Origin: Megasphaera paucivorans
GTDB taxonomy: Bacteria; Bacillota; Negativicutes; Veillonellales; Megasphaeraceae
Length of the DNA stretch: 33,349 nucleotides
NCBI RefSeq assembly: GCF_900103535.1
Contig: NZ_FNHQ01000029.1
Coordinates: forward strand, 1 to 33,349
Direction: 5' to 3'
Part shown: in pieces, positions 23,723 to 32,228 of the stretch
How positions within the stretch are numbered: position 1 is the stretch's first letter
Layout of the letters: each line of letters starts with the position of its first letter
Program-made: the position numbers and the translations under genes
Notes under the pieces: generated by a model
The model's input: the letters and a program-made list of their open reading frames with translations, nothing else
The model's database searches: none
What the model was told of the DNA's origin: nothing

Positions 23723-24910
23723 TTAATTTTCTTCAAATACGTTCAACGCCTGCTTAAAATCAGCAATTAAATCCGCGCTGTCTTCGGCTCCGGCAGAAAT
23801 GCGAATAAGCCCTTCTTCCATTCCCATTTCCAATAATTTTTCTGGTGAAAAATCATTGCGGAAAGCCGTTGCCGGGTGCGCGATCGTAGTCCGATAACCG
23901 CCCAATGTCCCCAGGTATTTAACAATTTTTAATCGATGCATAAAAGCGTTTACTTTATCTCTGCTGTCTTCCACGCGAAAACTAAGCATAGCACCACATC
24001 CCTTTGGCATTAACTTCATCGCCAGCTCATGCTGTGGATGATTTGACAGTGTCGGATAATTGACATACCGTACATGCTTATCCTGCTGCAAGGCTTCCGC
24101 AATTTTTTTAGCATTTTCAAATTGCTTCATAACACGCATTTCCATCGTTCTTATACTCCGCAGCATAAGCCAAGAACTATTCGGATCAAGACACCCTCCA
24201 AACAATAAATAATCGGCGTATATTTTCTTCATTACTATATGAGATCCAGTTATACAACCTGCCGTAATATCACTATGTCCTCCAAAGTACTTCGTCATAC
24301 TGTGAATAACGATATCCGCCCCGTGTTCTAATGGGCGTATAGCAAACGGTGTTGTAAAAGTACTATCCACCAGCACCAAGGCGTTAGCATTATGTGCTGC
24401 TTGCACAATAGCATCAATATCGGTTACCTCAATCAATGGATTCGCAATAATTTCTGTATATACTATTTTAGTATTGGGCTGTATCGCAGCTTGTACGCTT
24501 TTTACATCGGTAAAATCAGCATATGTAACGGTAACATTAAATTTTTTTACTATATTTTCAAACAGCTCAATGGTTTCGCCATAAATGGAACGGCTTGCTA
24601 TAATATTATCTCCGGCTTTGATTAAAGATAATATAGCCGTAGAAATAGCTGCCATTCCCGATGCACATACTAAAGATTGTTCTCCATGTTCTAAATAAGA
24701 CACGATTTCCGCCACACTGTCCCGATTCGGATTGGCAGTCCGGCAATAATAGTATTTTCCGCCTTTACTGGCAAAATCATAGTCATCCATATCTGCAATA
24801 ATATTTGCCGTCGAATGATAAATCGGTGGCGTCTCCGGCCGTTCAACAGGTAAAGCGGGTTCGCTTCCTACATATAAAATATTAGTTTCTCTTGATGCTT
24901 CAGAATTCAT
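23723..24910 (-). CDS. Divergent PLP-dependent trans-sulfuration-family enzyme (gamma-lyase type)
   Basis: This is a 395-residue Cys/Met-metabolism PLP enzyme. The Schiff-base lysine is K207 (HSMTKYFGGHSD), D182 holds the pyridine nitrogen (VDSTFTTPF), and the SGMAAIS loop and Y55/R57 pair contact phosphate. It departs from standard members in two places. The usual YSRxxNPT is YCRTANPNRD. The Tyr-Gly-X-Thr loop is YGET (110-113), where methionine gamma-lyase has Cys and cystathionine enzymes have Gly. So a gamma-elimination is likely but methionine or cystathionine as substrate is doubtful. It is expressed from a MerR-type promoter with the BCCT carrier. Confidence 0.88.
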   Translation of the reverse strand: MNSEASRETNILYVGSEPALPVERPETPPIYHSTANIIADMDDYDFASKGGKYYYCRTANPNRDSVAEIVSYLEHGEQSLVCASGMAAISTAILSLIKAGDNIIASRSIYGETIELFENIVKKFNVTVTYADFTDVKSVQAAIQPNTKIVYTEIIANPLIEVTDIDAIVQAAHNANALVLVDSTFTTPFAIRPLEHGADIVIHSMTKYFGGHSDITAGCITGSHIVMKKIYADYLLFGGCLDPNSSWLMLRSIRTMEMRVMKQFENAKKIAEALQQDKHVRYVNYPTLSNHPQHELAMKLMPKGCGAMLSFRVEDSRDKVNAFMHRLKIVKYLGTLGGYRTTIAHPATAFRNDFSPEKLLEMGMEEGLIRISAGAEDSADLIADFKQALNVFEEN

Positions 24911-24941
24911 AGTATATCGCCTCCAAAATTTTTATACCCTA

Positions 24942-24972
24942 AGCGTAGACCTTCTTCTTAGAAGCGAGTCAA
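24942..24972 (-). promoter_or_regulatory. MerR-type promoter and operator of the lyase-BCCT operon
   Basis: On the minus strand TTGACT (24972-24967) and TACGCT (24947-24942) are separated by 19 bp. This overlong spacer is typical of promoters that MerR-family activators untwist. A 23-bp imperfect palindrome fills it (24948-24970): GACnnnCTTCT, central A, AGAAGnnnGTC, with 8 of 11 positions paired. It lies 32 bp before the lyase start. The neighbouring MerR gene is the obvious regulator. Confidence 0.8.
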
Positions 24973-25002
24973 GAATATCTATTATGATTTATTTGCATAC
25001 AA

Positions 25003-25036
25003 TAACGCACTTTCAATAAAAATTGAAAGTGCGTTA
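25003..25036 (-). terminator. Hairpin after the MerR gene
   Basis: A perfect 14-bp stem AACGCACTTTCAAT/ATTGAAAGTGCGTT (25004-25017 with 25022-25035) and an AAAA loop, 5 bp after the merR stop. The T-tract after it is weak on both strands, but its place between the regulator and the lyase promoter fits a terminator. Confidence 0.65.
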
Positions 25037-25040
25037 TATA

Positions 25041-25844
25041 TTATTCAGGTGGCAGCAGCATCTGAATTTCATATTCTGCATCCATATATTCCACCAAATT
25101 TCCCTCAAACTCCAATCCAATCACAGTCACTGGGCGGGTAGAAGAAAAAAAAGTTTGAAGGACTTTCGTATCCCACTGTTCCCGTAATAATTTAGTACGA
25201 AAACATAAATATTCTCCTGCAGGCAATTCCTTATAATACGGGGTATAAAAATCAGGCCGCTGTTTTAAATAAATAAAATATGTTTTCGGCTTGAATATCG
25301 ATTGAAACAAATCAGGCACCGATAATTCATATCCATACTGCCGCCGATAAGACAACGCATGCAATTGTTTCAGACTACGTGCTGCCGCTAGGCGAATTTC
25401 CATATCTGCCAGTTCATCTTGTTCATAACAAGGAACATAGATAACATGCCTGGTATCTTGCTGCGTCCTATATAAAGCCGTAGACGGCTCCATCTGGCTT
25501 AAATACGTAAAATAATTAATATACCATTCAATGTCTTTTATCCGTGATTGAATCTGTTCAAGTTCATGGTATGCCGTTTGCCATTCGTTTTCCAATGCCG
25601 GCAAAAGACCATCTACCGTACCTTTCTTCATAATATTTCTAATTTCGGAAAGAGGAAGTCCCAGATGCTGTAAATACTTAATGCGGTCAATACAGTGAAA
25701 TTGATTGAATTCATAATACCGATACCCTGTTTCCATATCGACATAAGATGGCTGCAAAATATCTATTTTTTCATAATGACGCAAAGTTTGTGTTGTAACT
25801 CCCAAAAGTTTTGCCGTTTCGCCAATCGTATAATATTTTTTCAT
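25041..25844 (-). CDS. MerR-family transcription activator with effector domain
   Basis: This is a 267-residue regulator. Residues 1-70 are the MerR winged-helix domain (YYTIGETAKLLGVTTQTLRHYEKIDIL, then TGYRYYEFNQFHCIDRIKYLQHLGLPLSEI). A coiled-coil dimer helix follows at about 80-125. The remaining 140 residues look like a BmrR/GyrI-type ligand-binding domain (FIYLKQRP, LPAGEYLCFRT, YMDAEYEIQMLLP). There is no cysteine-based metal site, so the effector is probably organic. ATG at 25844 is preferred over a GTG at 25853 from the spacing of GGGTGG. It most likely controls the adjacent lyase-BCCT operon. Confidence 0.92.
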   Translation of the reverse strand: MKKYYTIGETAKLLGVTTQTLRHYEKIDILQPSYVDMETGYRYYEFNQFHCIDRIKYLQHLGLPLSEIRNIMKKGTVDGLLPALENEWQTAYHELEQIQSRIKDIEWYINYFTYLSQMEPSTALYRTQQDTRHVIYVPCYEQDELADMEIRLAAARSLKQLHALSYRRQYGYELSVPDLFQSIFKPKTYFIYLKQRPDFYTPYYKELPAGEYLCFRTKLLREQWDTKVLQTFFSSTRPVTVIGLEFEGNLVEYMDAEYEIQMLLPPE

Positions 25845-25862
25845 AAACACCACCCAAATAAA

Positions 25863-25893
25863 TTGAACTTTATCCTTACCATAAGGTTGCTAT
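25863..25893 (+). promoter_or_regulatory. Second MerR-type 19-bp-spacer element upstream of merR
   Basis: On the plus strand TTGAAC (25863-25868) and TGCTAT (25888-25893) are separated by 19 bp, with the palindrome CCTTA-CCA-TAAGG (25874-25886) in the spacer. It starts about 20 bp from the merR start codon. It may be the autoregulatory operator, or a promoter directed away from merR. The rest of the 480-base gap (25854-26333) is A/T-rich: it holds a TATAAT on the minus strand (26015-26010) that may belong to merR and the cstA control region from 26228, and I see no gene. Confidence 0.5.
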
Positions 25894-26242
25894 GCGATGC
25901 TTTTTCTGGTTACCTTCACACTGAATGCAACTGCCGTATTTCCATTTCTATGTACTAGGACCGCAATTGGTTTTAAAAAACTCATTCTATACAGTGTACT
26001 ATTCTTTTTATTATACTCCAAAATAATTATATATTGCCACATCGTATCTGTTGATTTGATTTACCCTATATAGTATGTAAAATTCTTTACACGAATATAA
26101 AAAAATTTCATTACTGTGCTAAATCATTATTTTTATTTTTAAAAATTTTATATAAATATTATATTTATTATTATCATCTATTTCCATTCGCGTCCATATA
26201 TTTCCCTTCATCATCTTTTTTTTCCCATTGACACGAATTTGC

Positions 26243-26271
26243 TTGTACCTTTTTCGTAAGCATAGTATATT
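26243..26271 (+). promoter_or_regulatory. Promoter of cstA
   Basis: TTGTAC (26243-26248), 17-bp spacer, TATATT (26266-26271). A separate perfect TTGACA at 26228-26233 has no -10 at normal spacing. Confidence 0.5.
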
Positions 26272-26276
26272 ACAAC

Positions 26277-26317
26277 CCGTCACATATAAAGACGGTCATA
26301 TCATAAACCGTCACATA
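26277..26317 (+). repeat. CCGTCACATA repeats in the cstA leader
   Basis: CCGTCACATA occurs at 26277-26286 and 26308-26317, 31 bp apart. Between them GACGGT (26291-26296) is complementary to both (CCGTC/GACGG). The second copy runs directly into the ribosome site AAAAGGGGG. The array may be a pair of regulator sites or two alternative RNA hairpins in the 5' leader. Confidence 0.7.
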
Positions 26318-26333
26318 AAAGGGGGAATTATAT

Positions 26334-28184
26334 ATGGTAATGAATGGTGTTTATATAGTTATAATCACCGCGTGTTTCCTAATATTAGGATATCGTTTTT
26401 ATGGCACATTCATCGCTGCTAAGGTTTTAACGTTAGATCAATACAAAATCCCTCCATCTATCCGCTTGGAAGATGGACATGATTATGTACCAACTAACAA
26501 ATGGGTCGTATTCGGTCAGCATTTTGCTGCAATAGCGGGTGCCGGTCCACTCGTCGGTCCTGTCATTGCCGCTCAATTTGGCTATCTTCCCGGAATGCTC
26601 TGGATTTTATTTGGTTCTGTTTTTGCCGGAGCTGTTCATGATATGGTTATCTTGCTGGCTTCTGTCCGTCATGATGGCAAATCTATTGCCGAAATCACGA
26701 AGGAGGAAATCAGCGGTCTGGCTGGTATGAGTGCTTTGCTTGCCACTTTATTCCTGCTCATTATTACAGAAGCAGGAATGGCCGTTGTTGTAGCTAACTC
26801 TTTATTTAACAGTCCCTGGGGAACTTTTACGGTCGCTTCTACTATTCCTATTGCAATTTTTGTCGGTTTATATTTAAAATACTTGCGCCCGGGTAAAATT
26901 CAGGAAGCTACTATTATCGGTGTCATCCTTGTATTACTTGCTGTCTTTTATGGCTCGGAAGTTCCTAGCTCTGCATTAGCTCCGTATTTTACATTTAATT
27001 TAACTCAACTAGAAATTATACTTGCTGTTTACGGTTTTATTGCATCCGTTTTACCTGTATGGTTACTTTTGGCACCACGAGGCTACTTATCGACATATAT
27101 GAAAATAGGTACTATCGGTGCTTTGGCAATCGGCATTATTGTCGTTGCCCCTACCATCCGCATGCCCGCACTTACTCAGTTCTGTGCCGGTGGAGGCCCT
27201 GTTCTCACAGGCTCTGTCATTCCTTTCGTTTTCATTACCATTGCATGTGGAGCTGTATCTGGATTTCACTCACTGATATCTACTGGCACGACTCCAAAAA
27301 TGTTAACAAACGAACGTCAGATTCTGCCTATTGGATATGGAGCAATGCTCACGGAATCTTTCATTTCAATGATGGCACTTATTGCTGCTACCAGTCTCCA
27401 TCCGAATGATTATTTTGCTATTAATTCCACACAGCAAGCCTTTGCTGCTTTAGGGGTACATGTACAAGATCTCCCTGTACTTGCTCAGCAAGTTGGAGAA
27501 AATCTTATGCATCGTCCCGGCGGCGCTGTCTCTTTGGCAGTCGGCATGGCGGATATCTTTAATCAAATTCCAGGCATGAGCCAATTCATGGGATTCTGGT
27601 ATCATTTCTGTATTATGTTTGAAGCATTATTTATTTTAACTTTAATTGATGCCGGATCTCGTGTCGGCCGCTATCTTTTACAAGAATTAATTGGTAAATT
27701 TTCACCAAAATTCAAAGATGCTGAATGGTGGCCTGGCATCATTATTTGTTCCATTGTTATCAATGTTTCCTGGGGTTTTCTCGTATTACAAGGTAATATA
27801 GGAGTTATTTGGCCGCTATTTGGGGTATCTAACCAACTATTATCAGCTGTTACGCTGGCTATCGGAACTTCTTTCATTTACCGTCATGGTCGTGGCCGAT
27901 ATGCGTTGATTACTATGATCCCTTGTATTTTTATGAGTTTCATTACCGTCTACGCAGATTATGATAATATTTTCTATAATTACATTCCTAACGGAAAATG
28001 GCTTCTTATTGCGATTAGTGTCATCATGTTGATTCTTGATGCTGTTGTCATGATAGAAGCTGTCAAAAGCTGGATTCGATACGCCAAGACGATCCCGCAG
28101 GATATGCGTACATGTGCTGAAATTGAAGCAGAAACAAAAAAACAAAATGAAAAAGACGGAATTGAAGTTCCGGCTATGCATTAA
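26334..28184 (+). CDS. cstA: CstA/BtsT-family carbon starvation transporter (pyruvate or peptide)
   Basis: This is a 616-residue polytopic inner-membrane protein. Family hallmarks are the N-terminal GYRFYGTFIAAKVL, DGHDYVPTNKWVVFGQHFAAIAGAGPLVGP, LWILFGSVFAGAVHDM and the later ACGAVSGFHSLISTGTTPKM, followed by FGVSNQLLSAVTLAIGT near the end. E. coli relatives import pyruvate (BtsT, CstA) and CstA was also linked to peptides. The convergent neighbour is the pyruvate-oxidising PFOR, which favours pyruvate. AGGGGG lies 8 bases before the ATG. The leader carries the CCGTCACATA repeats. Confidence 0.95.
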   Translation: MVMNGVYIVIITACFLILGYRFYGTFIAAKVLTLDQYKIPPSIRLEDGHDYVPTNKWVVFGQHFAAIAGAGPLVGPVIAAQFGYLPGMLWILFGSVFAGAVHDMVILLASVRHDGKSIAEITKEEISGLAGMSALLATLFLLIITEAGMAVVVANSLFNSPWGTFTVASTIPIAIFVGLYLKYLRPGKIQEATIIGVILVLLAVFYGSEVPSSALAPYFTFNLTQLEIILAVYGFIASVLPVWLLLAPRGYLSTYMKIGTIGALAIGIIVVAPTIRMPALTQFCAGGGPVLTGSVIPFVFITIACGAVSGFHSLISTGTTPKMLTNERQILPIGYGAMLTESFISMMALIAATSLHPNDYFAINSTQQAFAALGVHVQDLPVLAQQVGENLMHRPGGAVSLAVGMADIFNQIPGMSQFMGFWYHFCIMFEALFILTLIDAGSRVGRYLLQELIGKFSPKFKDAEWWPGIIICSIVINVSWGFLVLQGNIGVIWPLFGVSNQLLSAVTLAIGTSFIYRHGRGRYALITMIPCIFMSFITVYADYDNIFYNYIPNGKWLLIAISVIMLILDAVVMIEAVKSWIRYAKTIPQDMRTCAEIEAETKKQNEKDGIEVPAMH

Positions 28185-28194
28185 CATCAAGATT

Positions 28195-28237
28195 AAAAAT
28201 AAGACGCACCGATTTTTTTCGGCGCGTCTTATTTTTA
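28195..28237. terminator. Bidirectional terminator between cstA and PFOR
   Basis: AAAAATAAGACGC (28195-28207) pairs with GCGTCTTATTTTT (28224-28236); the apex includes CCGA/TCGG. A's and T's at both ends make it suitable for both converging genes. Confidence 0.9.
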
Positions 28238-28299
28238 TATGATGCATTTTCTTGCCTTATTCAAAATAAATACCGCTCACACAATTCATCCGCAGTCGA

Positions 28300-31200
28300 T
28301 TATTTATCAGCTAGTTTTTTATACGCTTCCAACCGCTGTTCCATGTCTTTCGCGGTTTTGTCAAAGAACGCATCGGCAGTATCAGGGAACATCGTCTTCA
28401 GCGACGAATAGCGTACTTCGCCCATGAGGAAGTCCTTTATATTCCCTACGGGATCTTTAGAATCAAGACTGAATCCGTTCTTTCCTGCTTCTTCCTGCGT
28501 CGGATTGTAACGGTATAAATGCCAATATCCGGCATCTACTGCCTTCTTCGCTTCACGCTGTGCACAGCCCATCCCCGCTTTGATGCCGTGATTGATGCAG
28601 GGAGCATAGGCAATAACAAGAGAAGGACCCGGATACGCTTCGGCTTCCTGGATAGCTTTCAGACATTGCGCCTTATCCGCTCCCATTGCCACCTGCGCTA
28701 CATATACATATCCATAGCTCATGAATATGCGCCCGAGATCTTTCTTTTTCGTCTTTTTGCCCCCCGCCGCAAATTTAGCCACTGCTGCGGTAGGGGTCGC
28801 TTTTGAGGACTGCCCGCCCGTATTTGAATATACTTCCGTATCAAAAACAAGGACGTTGACATTGGCACCTGATGCCAAGACGTGATCCAATCCGCCATAC
28901 CCGATATCATAGGACCAGCCATCTCCGCCAAATATCCACTGGCTTCTTTTTACCAGGCAGTCACGGCGGTCATAAATCCGCTGACAGACAGGGCATTGCT
29001 CCTTAGCGGCTTCCACTACTGCGGTTACCTTATCTGCCCGTTCCCGTGTTCCTTCTGTCACCTCTTTATTATCCAGCCATTCTTGGAATACTACTTTGGC
29101 CGCTGCCGGCGTGTTTTCGTTATCAATGGCTTCCCGTACATCCATTGCCGTCTTTTCCCGCAGTTGTTCGGTCGCTAATACCATTCCTAAACCAAACTCC
29201 GCATTGTCTTCAAATAGAGAATTCGCCCAGCCCGGTCCATGTCCTTTTCGATTTTTTGTATACGGCATGGACGGTACACTCCCGGACCAAACAGAAGAAC
29301 AACCGGTAGCATTCGCTACCATCATCCGATCCCCAAACAGCTGGGTAACAAGTTTAGCATACGGTGTTTCTCCACATCCGGCACACGATCCGGAGAATTC
29401 CAGCAAGGGTTGTTCGAACTGGCTTCCTTTCACAGAAAACTTGTTCATCGGATTGTCTTTACCCGTTACTTCTTTTATGGCGTATTCCCAAAGTCCTGCC
29501 TTGCTTTCCTGCGAAGCAAGCGGCTTCATTACCAGTGCTTTTTCCTTAGCCGGGCAGACATCGGCACAACTGCCGCAGCCCAGACAATCCAGCACACTGA
29601 CGGCTATACGGAAGTTCAATCCTTTCGCACCGACAGCCGGTTTCGTTTCAAATCCCACCGGTGCCGCTTTTGTTTCTTCCTCCGTAAGCAGAACCGGACG
29701 GATCGCTGCATGCGGACAAACAAACGAGCACTGGTTGCATTGTATGCACTTATCTTTATCCCATTCCGGCACACTGATCGCCACCCCGCGTTTTTCAAAA
29801 CAAGAGGTACCTACCGGGAATGACCCATCTTCCAAGCCAATAAAGGCACTGACCGGCAGACTGTCGCCTTCCTGCTTGTTGATCGGTTCCAATATTTTTG
29901 TGATAAATTCCGGTACGGCTTCGCTTTCCTGAGAAGCCTCCGCAGCATTTTCCCAGACTGCCGGCACATTGATTTTCACGATGCCTTCTACCCCTTTATC
30001 AATCGCATCATGATTCATCTTTACCACTTTTTCGCCTTTTTTCCCATACGAAGAGACAACGGCATCTTTTAAATACAGCACCGCATCTTCAACCGGAATG
30101 ATATCCGCCAGTTTAAAGAACGCGGCCTGCATAATCATATTGATCCGTCCGCCCAAACCGACACGCTGGGCTATTCCTACGGCATCAATCGTGTAAAAAT
30201 TGATATGATTCTTGGCCAGATACCGTTTCATCGCAGCCGGCAGTTCGCGATCCAATTCTTCCGGCGTCCAAATACAGTTCAGCAAGAATGTACCGCCCTT
30301 TTTCAATCCTGCTAACACATTGTATTTATAAACATAGGATTGGTTATGGCAGGCAACAAATGCTGCTTTATCAATAAGGTATGTCGACTTAATGGGATGC
30401 TTGCCAAACCGCAGATGAGAAACGGTAATTCCGCCTGATTTTTTGGAATCATATGCAAAATAGGCTTGCGCATACATATCCGTATGGTTGCCGATAATCT
30501 TAACGGCACTTTTATTGGCTCCCACCGTTCCGTCAGAACCCAATCCCCAGAATTTACAGGCAGTCGTCCCCTCCGGTGTCGTATCGATATCTTCCCCTAT
30601 AGGAAGCGACGTGTGGGTAACATCATCTACTATCCCTAATGTGAAATGATTCTTCGGCATATCTTTTTTCAGATTTTCAAACACGGCCAATATATGACTC
30701 GGCGTGGTATCTTTGCCGCCTACACCGGCCCGGCCGCCAATGATACAAACTCCCGGCCTCTGTGCAGCAAATGCGCTCTGTACATCAAGAAACAGCGGTT
30801 CGCATAGGGCTCCCATTTCTTTGGTCCGATCAAGAACCGCTACTTTTTTCACTGTTTCCGGCATATATTTAAAGAAGTATTTCAAGGAAAACGGACGATA
30901 GAGATGAACCCGCAAAAGGCCGACCTTTTCACCGCGGGCATTCAGGTAATCTACCGTTTCTTCCGCAGCTTCTGTAAGTGACCCCATGGTAATGATGATA
31001 CGGTCTGCATCGGCGGCTCCATAATAGGTAAACGGATGATATACACGCCCGGTCAGTTCCGTGATTTGTTCCATATATTCTTCTACAATATCCGGCAGTG
31101 CTTCATAAAATCCGTTCGCCACTTCCTGCTGCTGGAAGTACACATCGGAATTTTCCAAGGACCCTTTAATGGTCGGATGATCCGGAGACGTCGCACGGTC

Positions 31201-31815
31201 ACGGAATTCCTTGATTGCCTGATGGTCCGCCAGCTTAAATAATTCATCATATTCCAGAACTTCGATTTTTTGTACTTCATGAGAAGTGCGGAACCCGTCA
31301 AAGAAATTCAGGAAAGGCACTCGTCCTTTTATCGCTGACAAATGGGCTACTGCCGACAAATCCATGGTCTGCTGTACGCTTCCTTCTGCCAGCATGGCAA
31401 AACCCGTTTGGCGGCAGGCCATCACGTCCCGCTGATCACCAAAAATACAGAGGGTATTGGTTCCCAGTGCGCGGGAGGCTACATGGAATACGCCCGGCAA
31501 TAATTCTCCGGCTATTTTATACATATTAGGAATCATCAGCAGCAATCCCTGCGAGGCCGTATACGTCGTTGTAAGTGCACCGGCCTGCAGTGACCCATGC
31601 ACAGCTCCGGCAGCTCCGCCTTCAGCCTGCATTTCCATAACACGTACCTTTTGCCCAAACATATTGGTAACTCCCTGCGTTACCCATTCATCCATATGTT
31701 CTGCCATTGCTGATGAAGGTGTAATCGGATAAATAGCTGCTACATCTGTAAATGCATATGATACATAGGCTGCTGCCGTGTTGCCGTCCATCGTCTTCAT
31801 TCTTCGTTTTCCCAT
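28300..31815 (-). CDS. nifJ: Pyruvate:ferredoxin (flavodoxin) oxidoreductase
   Basis: This is a 1171-residue single-chain PFOR that converts pyruvate and CoA to acetyl-CoA, CO2 and reduced ferredoxin, the central step of energy metabolism in anaerobes. Domains in order: pyruvate-binding N-terminal domain (DGNTAAAYVSYAFTDV, ITPSSAMAEHMDEW), domains II and III, a two-cluster ferredoxin insert with CIQCNQCSFVCP near 690 and CLGCGSCADVCP near 742, and the thiamine diphosphate domain. The last has CAGCGETPYAKL near 808 for the proximal cluster, then GDGWSYDIGYGGLDHVL and SNTGGQSSKATP. GGAGGAG lies 7 bases before the ATG. The gene is visibly more GC-rich than its neighbours, as is common for highly expressed genes. 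Confidence 0.98.
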   Translation of the reverse strand: MGKRRMKTMDGNTAAAYVSYAFTDVAAIYPITPSSAMAEHMDEWVTQGVTNMFGQKVRVMEMQAEGGAAGAVHGSLQAGALTTTYTASQGLLLMIPNMYKIAGELLPGVFHVASRALGTNTLCIFGDQRDVMACRQTGFAMLAEGSVQQTMDLSAVAHLSAIKGRVPFLNFFDGFRTSHEVQKIEVLEYDELFKLADHQAIKEFRDRATSPDHPTIKGSLENSDVYFQQQEVANGFYEALPDIVEEYMEQITELTGRVYHPFTYYGAADADRIIITMGSLTEAAEETVDYLNARGEKVGLLRVHLYRPFSLKYFFKYMPETVKKVAVLDRTKEMGALCEPLFLDVQSAFAAQRPGVCIIGGRAGVGGKDTTPSHILAVFENLKKDMPKNHFTLGIVDDVTHTSLPIGEDIDTTPEGTTACKFWGLGSDGTVGANKSAVKIIGNHTDMYAQAYFAYDSKKSGGITVSHLRFGKHPIKSTYLIDKAAFVACHNQSYVYKYNVLAGLKKGGTFLLNCIWTPEELDRELPAAMKRYLAKNHINFYTIDAVGIAQRVGLGGRINMIMQAAFFKLADIIPVEDAVLYLKDAVVSSYGKKGEKVVKMNHDAIDKGVEGIVKINVPAVWENAAEASQESEAVPEFITKILEPINKQEGDSLPVSAFIGLEDGSFPVGTSCFEKRGVAISVPEWDKDKCIQCNQCSFVCPHAAIRPVLLTEEETKAAPVGFETKPAVGAKGLNFRIAVSVLDCLGCGSCADVCPAKEKALVMKPLASQESKAGLWEYAIKEVTGKDNPMNKFSVKGSQFEQPLLEFSGSCAGCGETPYAKLVTQLFGDRMMVANATGCSSVWSGSVPSMPYTKNRKGHGPGWANSLFEDNAEFGLGMVLATEQLREKTAMDVREAIDNENTPAAAKVVFQEWLDNKEVTEGTRERADKVTAVVEAAKEQCPVCQRIYDRRDCLVKRSQWIFGGDGWSYDIGYGGLDHVLASGANVNVLVFDTEVYSNTGGQSSKATPTAAVAKFAAGGKKTKKKDLGRIFMSYGYVYVAQVAMGADKAQCLKAIQEAEAYPGPSLVIAYAPCINHGIKAGMGCAQREAKKAVDAGYWHLYRYNPTQEEAGKNGFSLDSKDPVGNIKDFLMGEVRYSSLKTMFPDTADAFFDKTAKDMEQRLEAYKKLADK

Positions 31816-31947
31816 TAAAAAACTCCTCCATTCTGTTTTATAAGTTTTTAATTACGTACTTTTCCGCTCCTTTCCTTTAAAATATCCTGCTGTAAAGTAT
31901 TCCCTAAAAAGACAATCAGCATTTTTTAATTACATTACACCTTGAAA

Positions 31948-31977
31948 TACGACACGTATTATAAAATACAATTCGTA
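31948..31977 (-). promoter_or_regulatory. Palindrome over the likely PFOR -10
   Basis: On the minus strand TACGAnnnGTATT, TTAT, AATACnnnTCGTA: 10 of 13 positions pair between arms. It covers a TATAAT (31963-31958), the best -10 upstream of the PFOR gene. No consensus -35 is present, which suggests that an activator or repressor acts here. The rest of the 413-base gap (31816-32228) is A/T-rich and shows no gene. Confidence 0.5.
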
Positions 31978-32228
31978 ATTTTTTATATTTCATTACCAAT
32001 TGTCATTTAAAAAATTACTTTCCGTTCAGTATAGGATAGTATTATTAAAATTAAATTAAAATTCAATATTTTTTTCTATTTTTTTGCTATTTTATTTTCT
32101 TATTTAGCATGAATGATATTCTTTTATCGAATGTAAAAGCAAGTAATACAGCGCCCTATCTATATGTCTTTTTATAGTGTACATTTTTGATGTTTCTTTA
32201 TTATTCTAAAACATTGTCCACGTTATAT

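Noticed and set aside
26228-26233. Perfect TTGACA upstream of cstA as its -35
   Set aside because: No -10 is found at 15-19 bp; TTGTAC at 26243 with TATATT at 26266 fits better.
29096-29932. Long open frame (278 codons) on the plus strand
   Set aside because: It lies wholly antisense to the conserved iron-sulfur region of PFOR, has no ribosome site and encodes a low-complexity Ser/Pro/Arg peptide; it is a shadow of a GC-biased gene.
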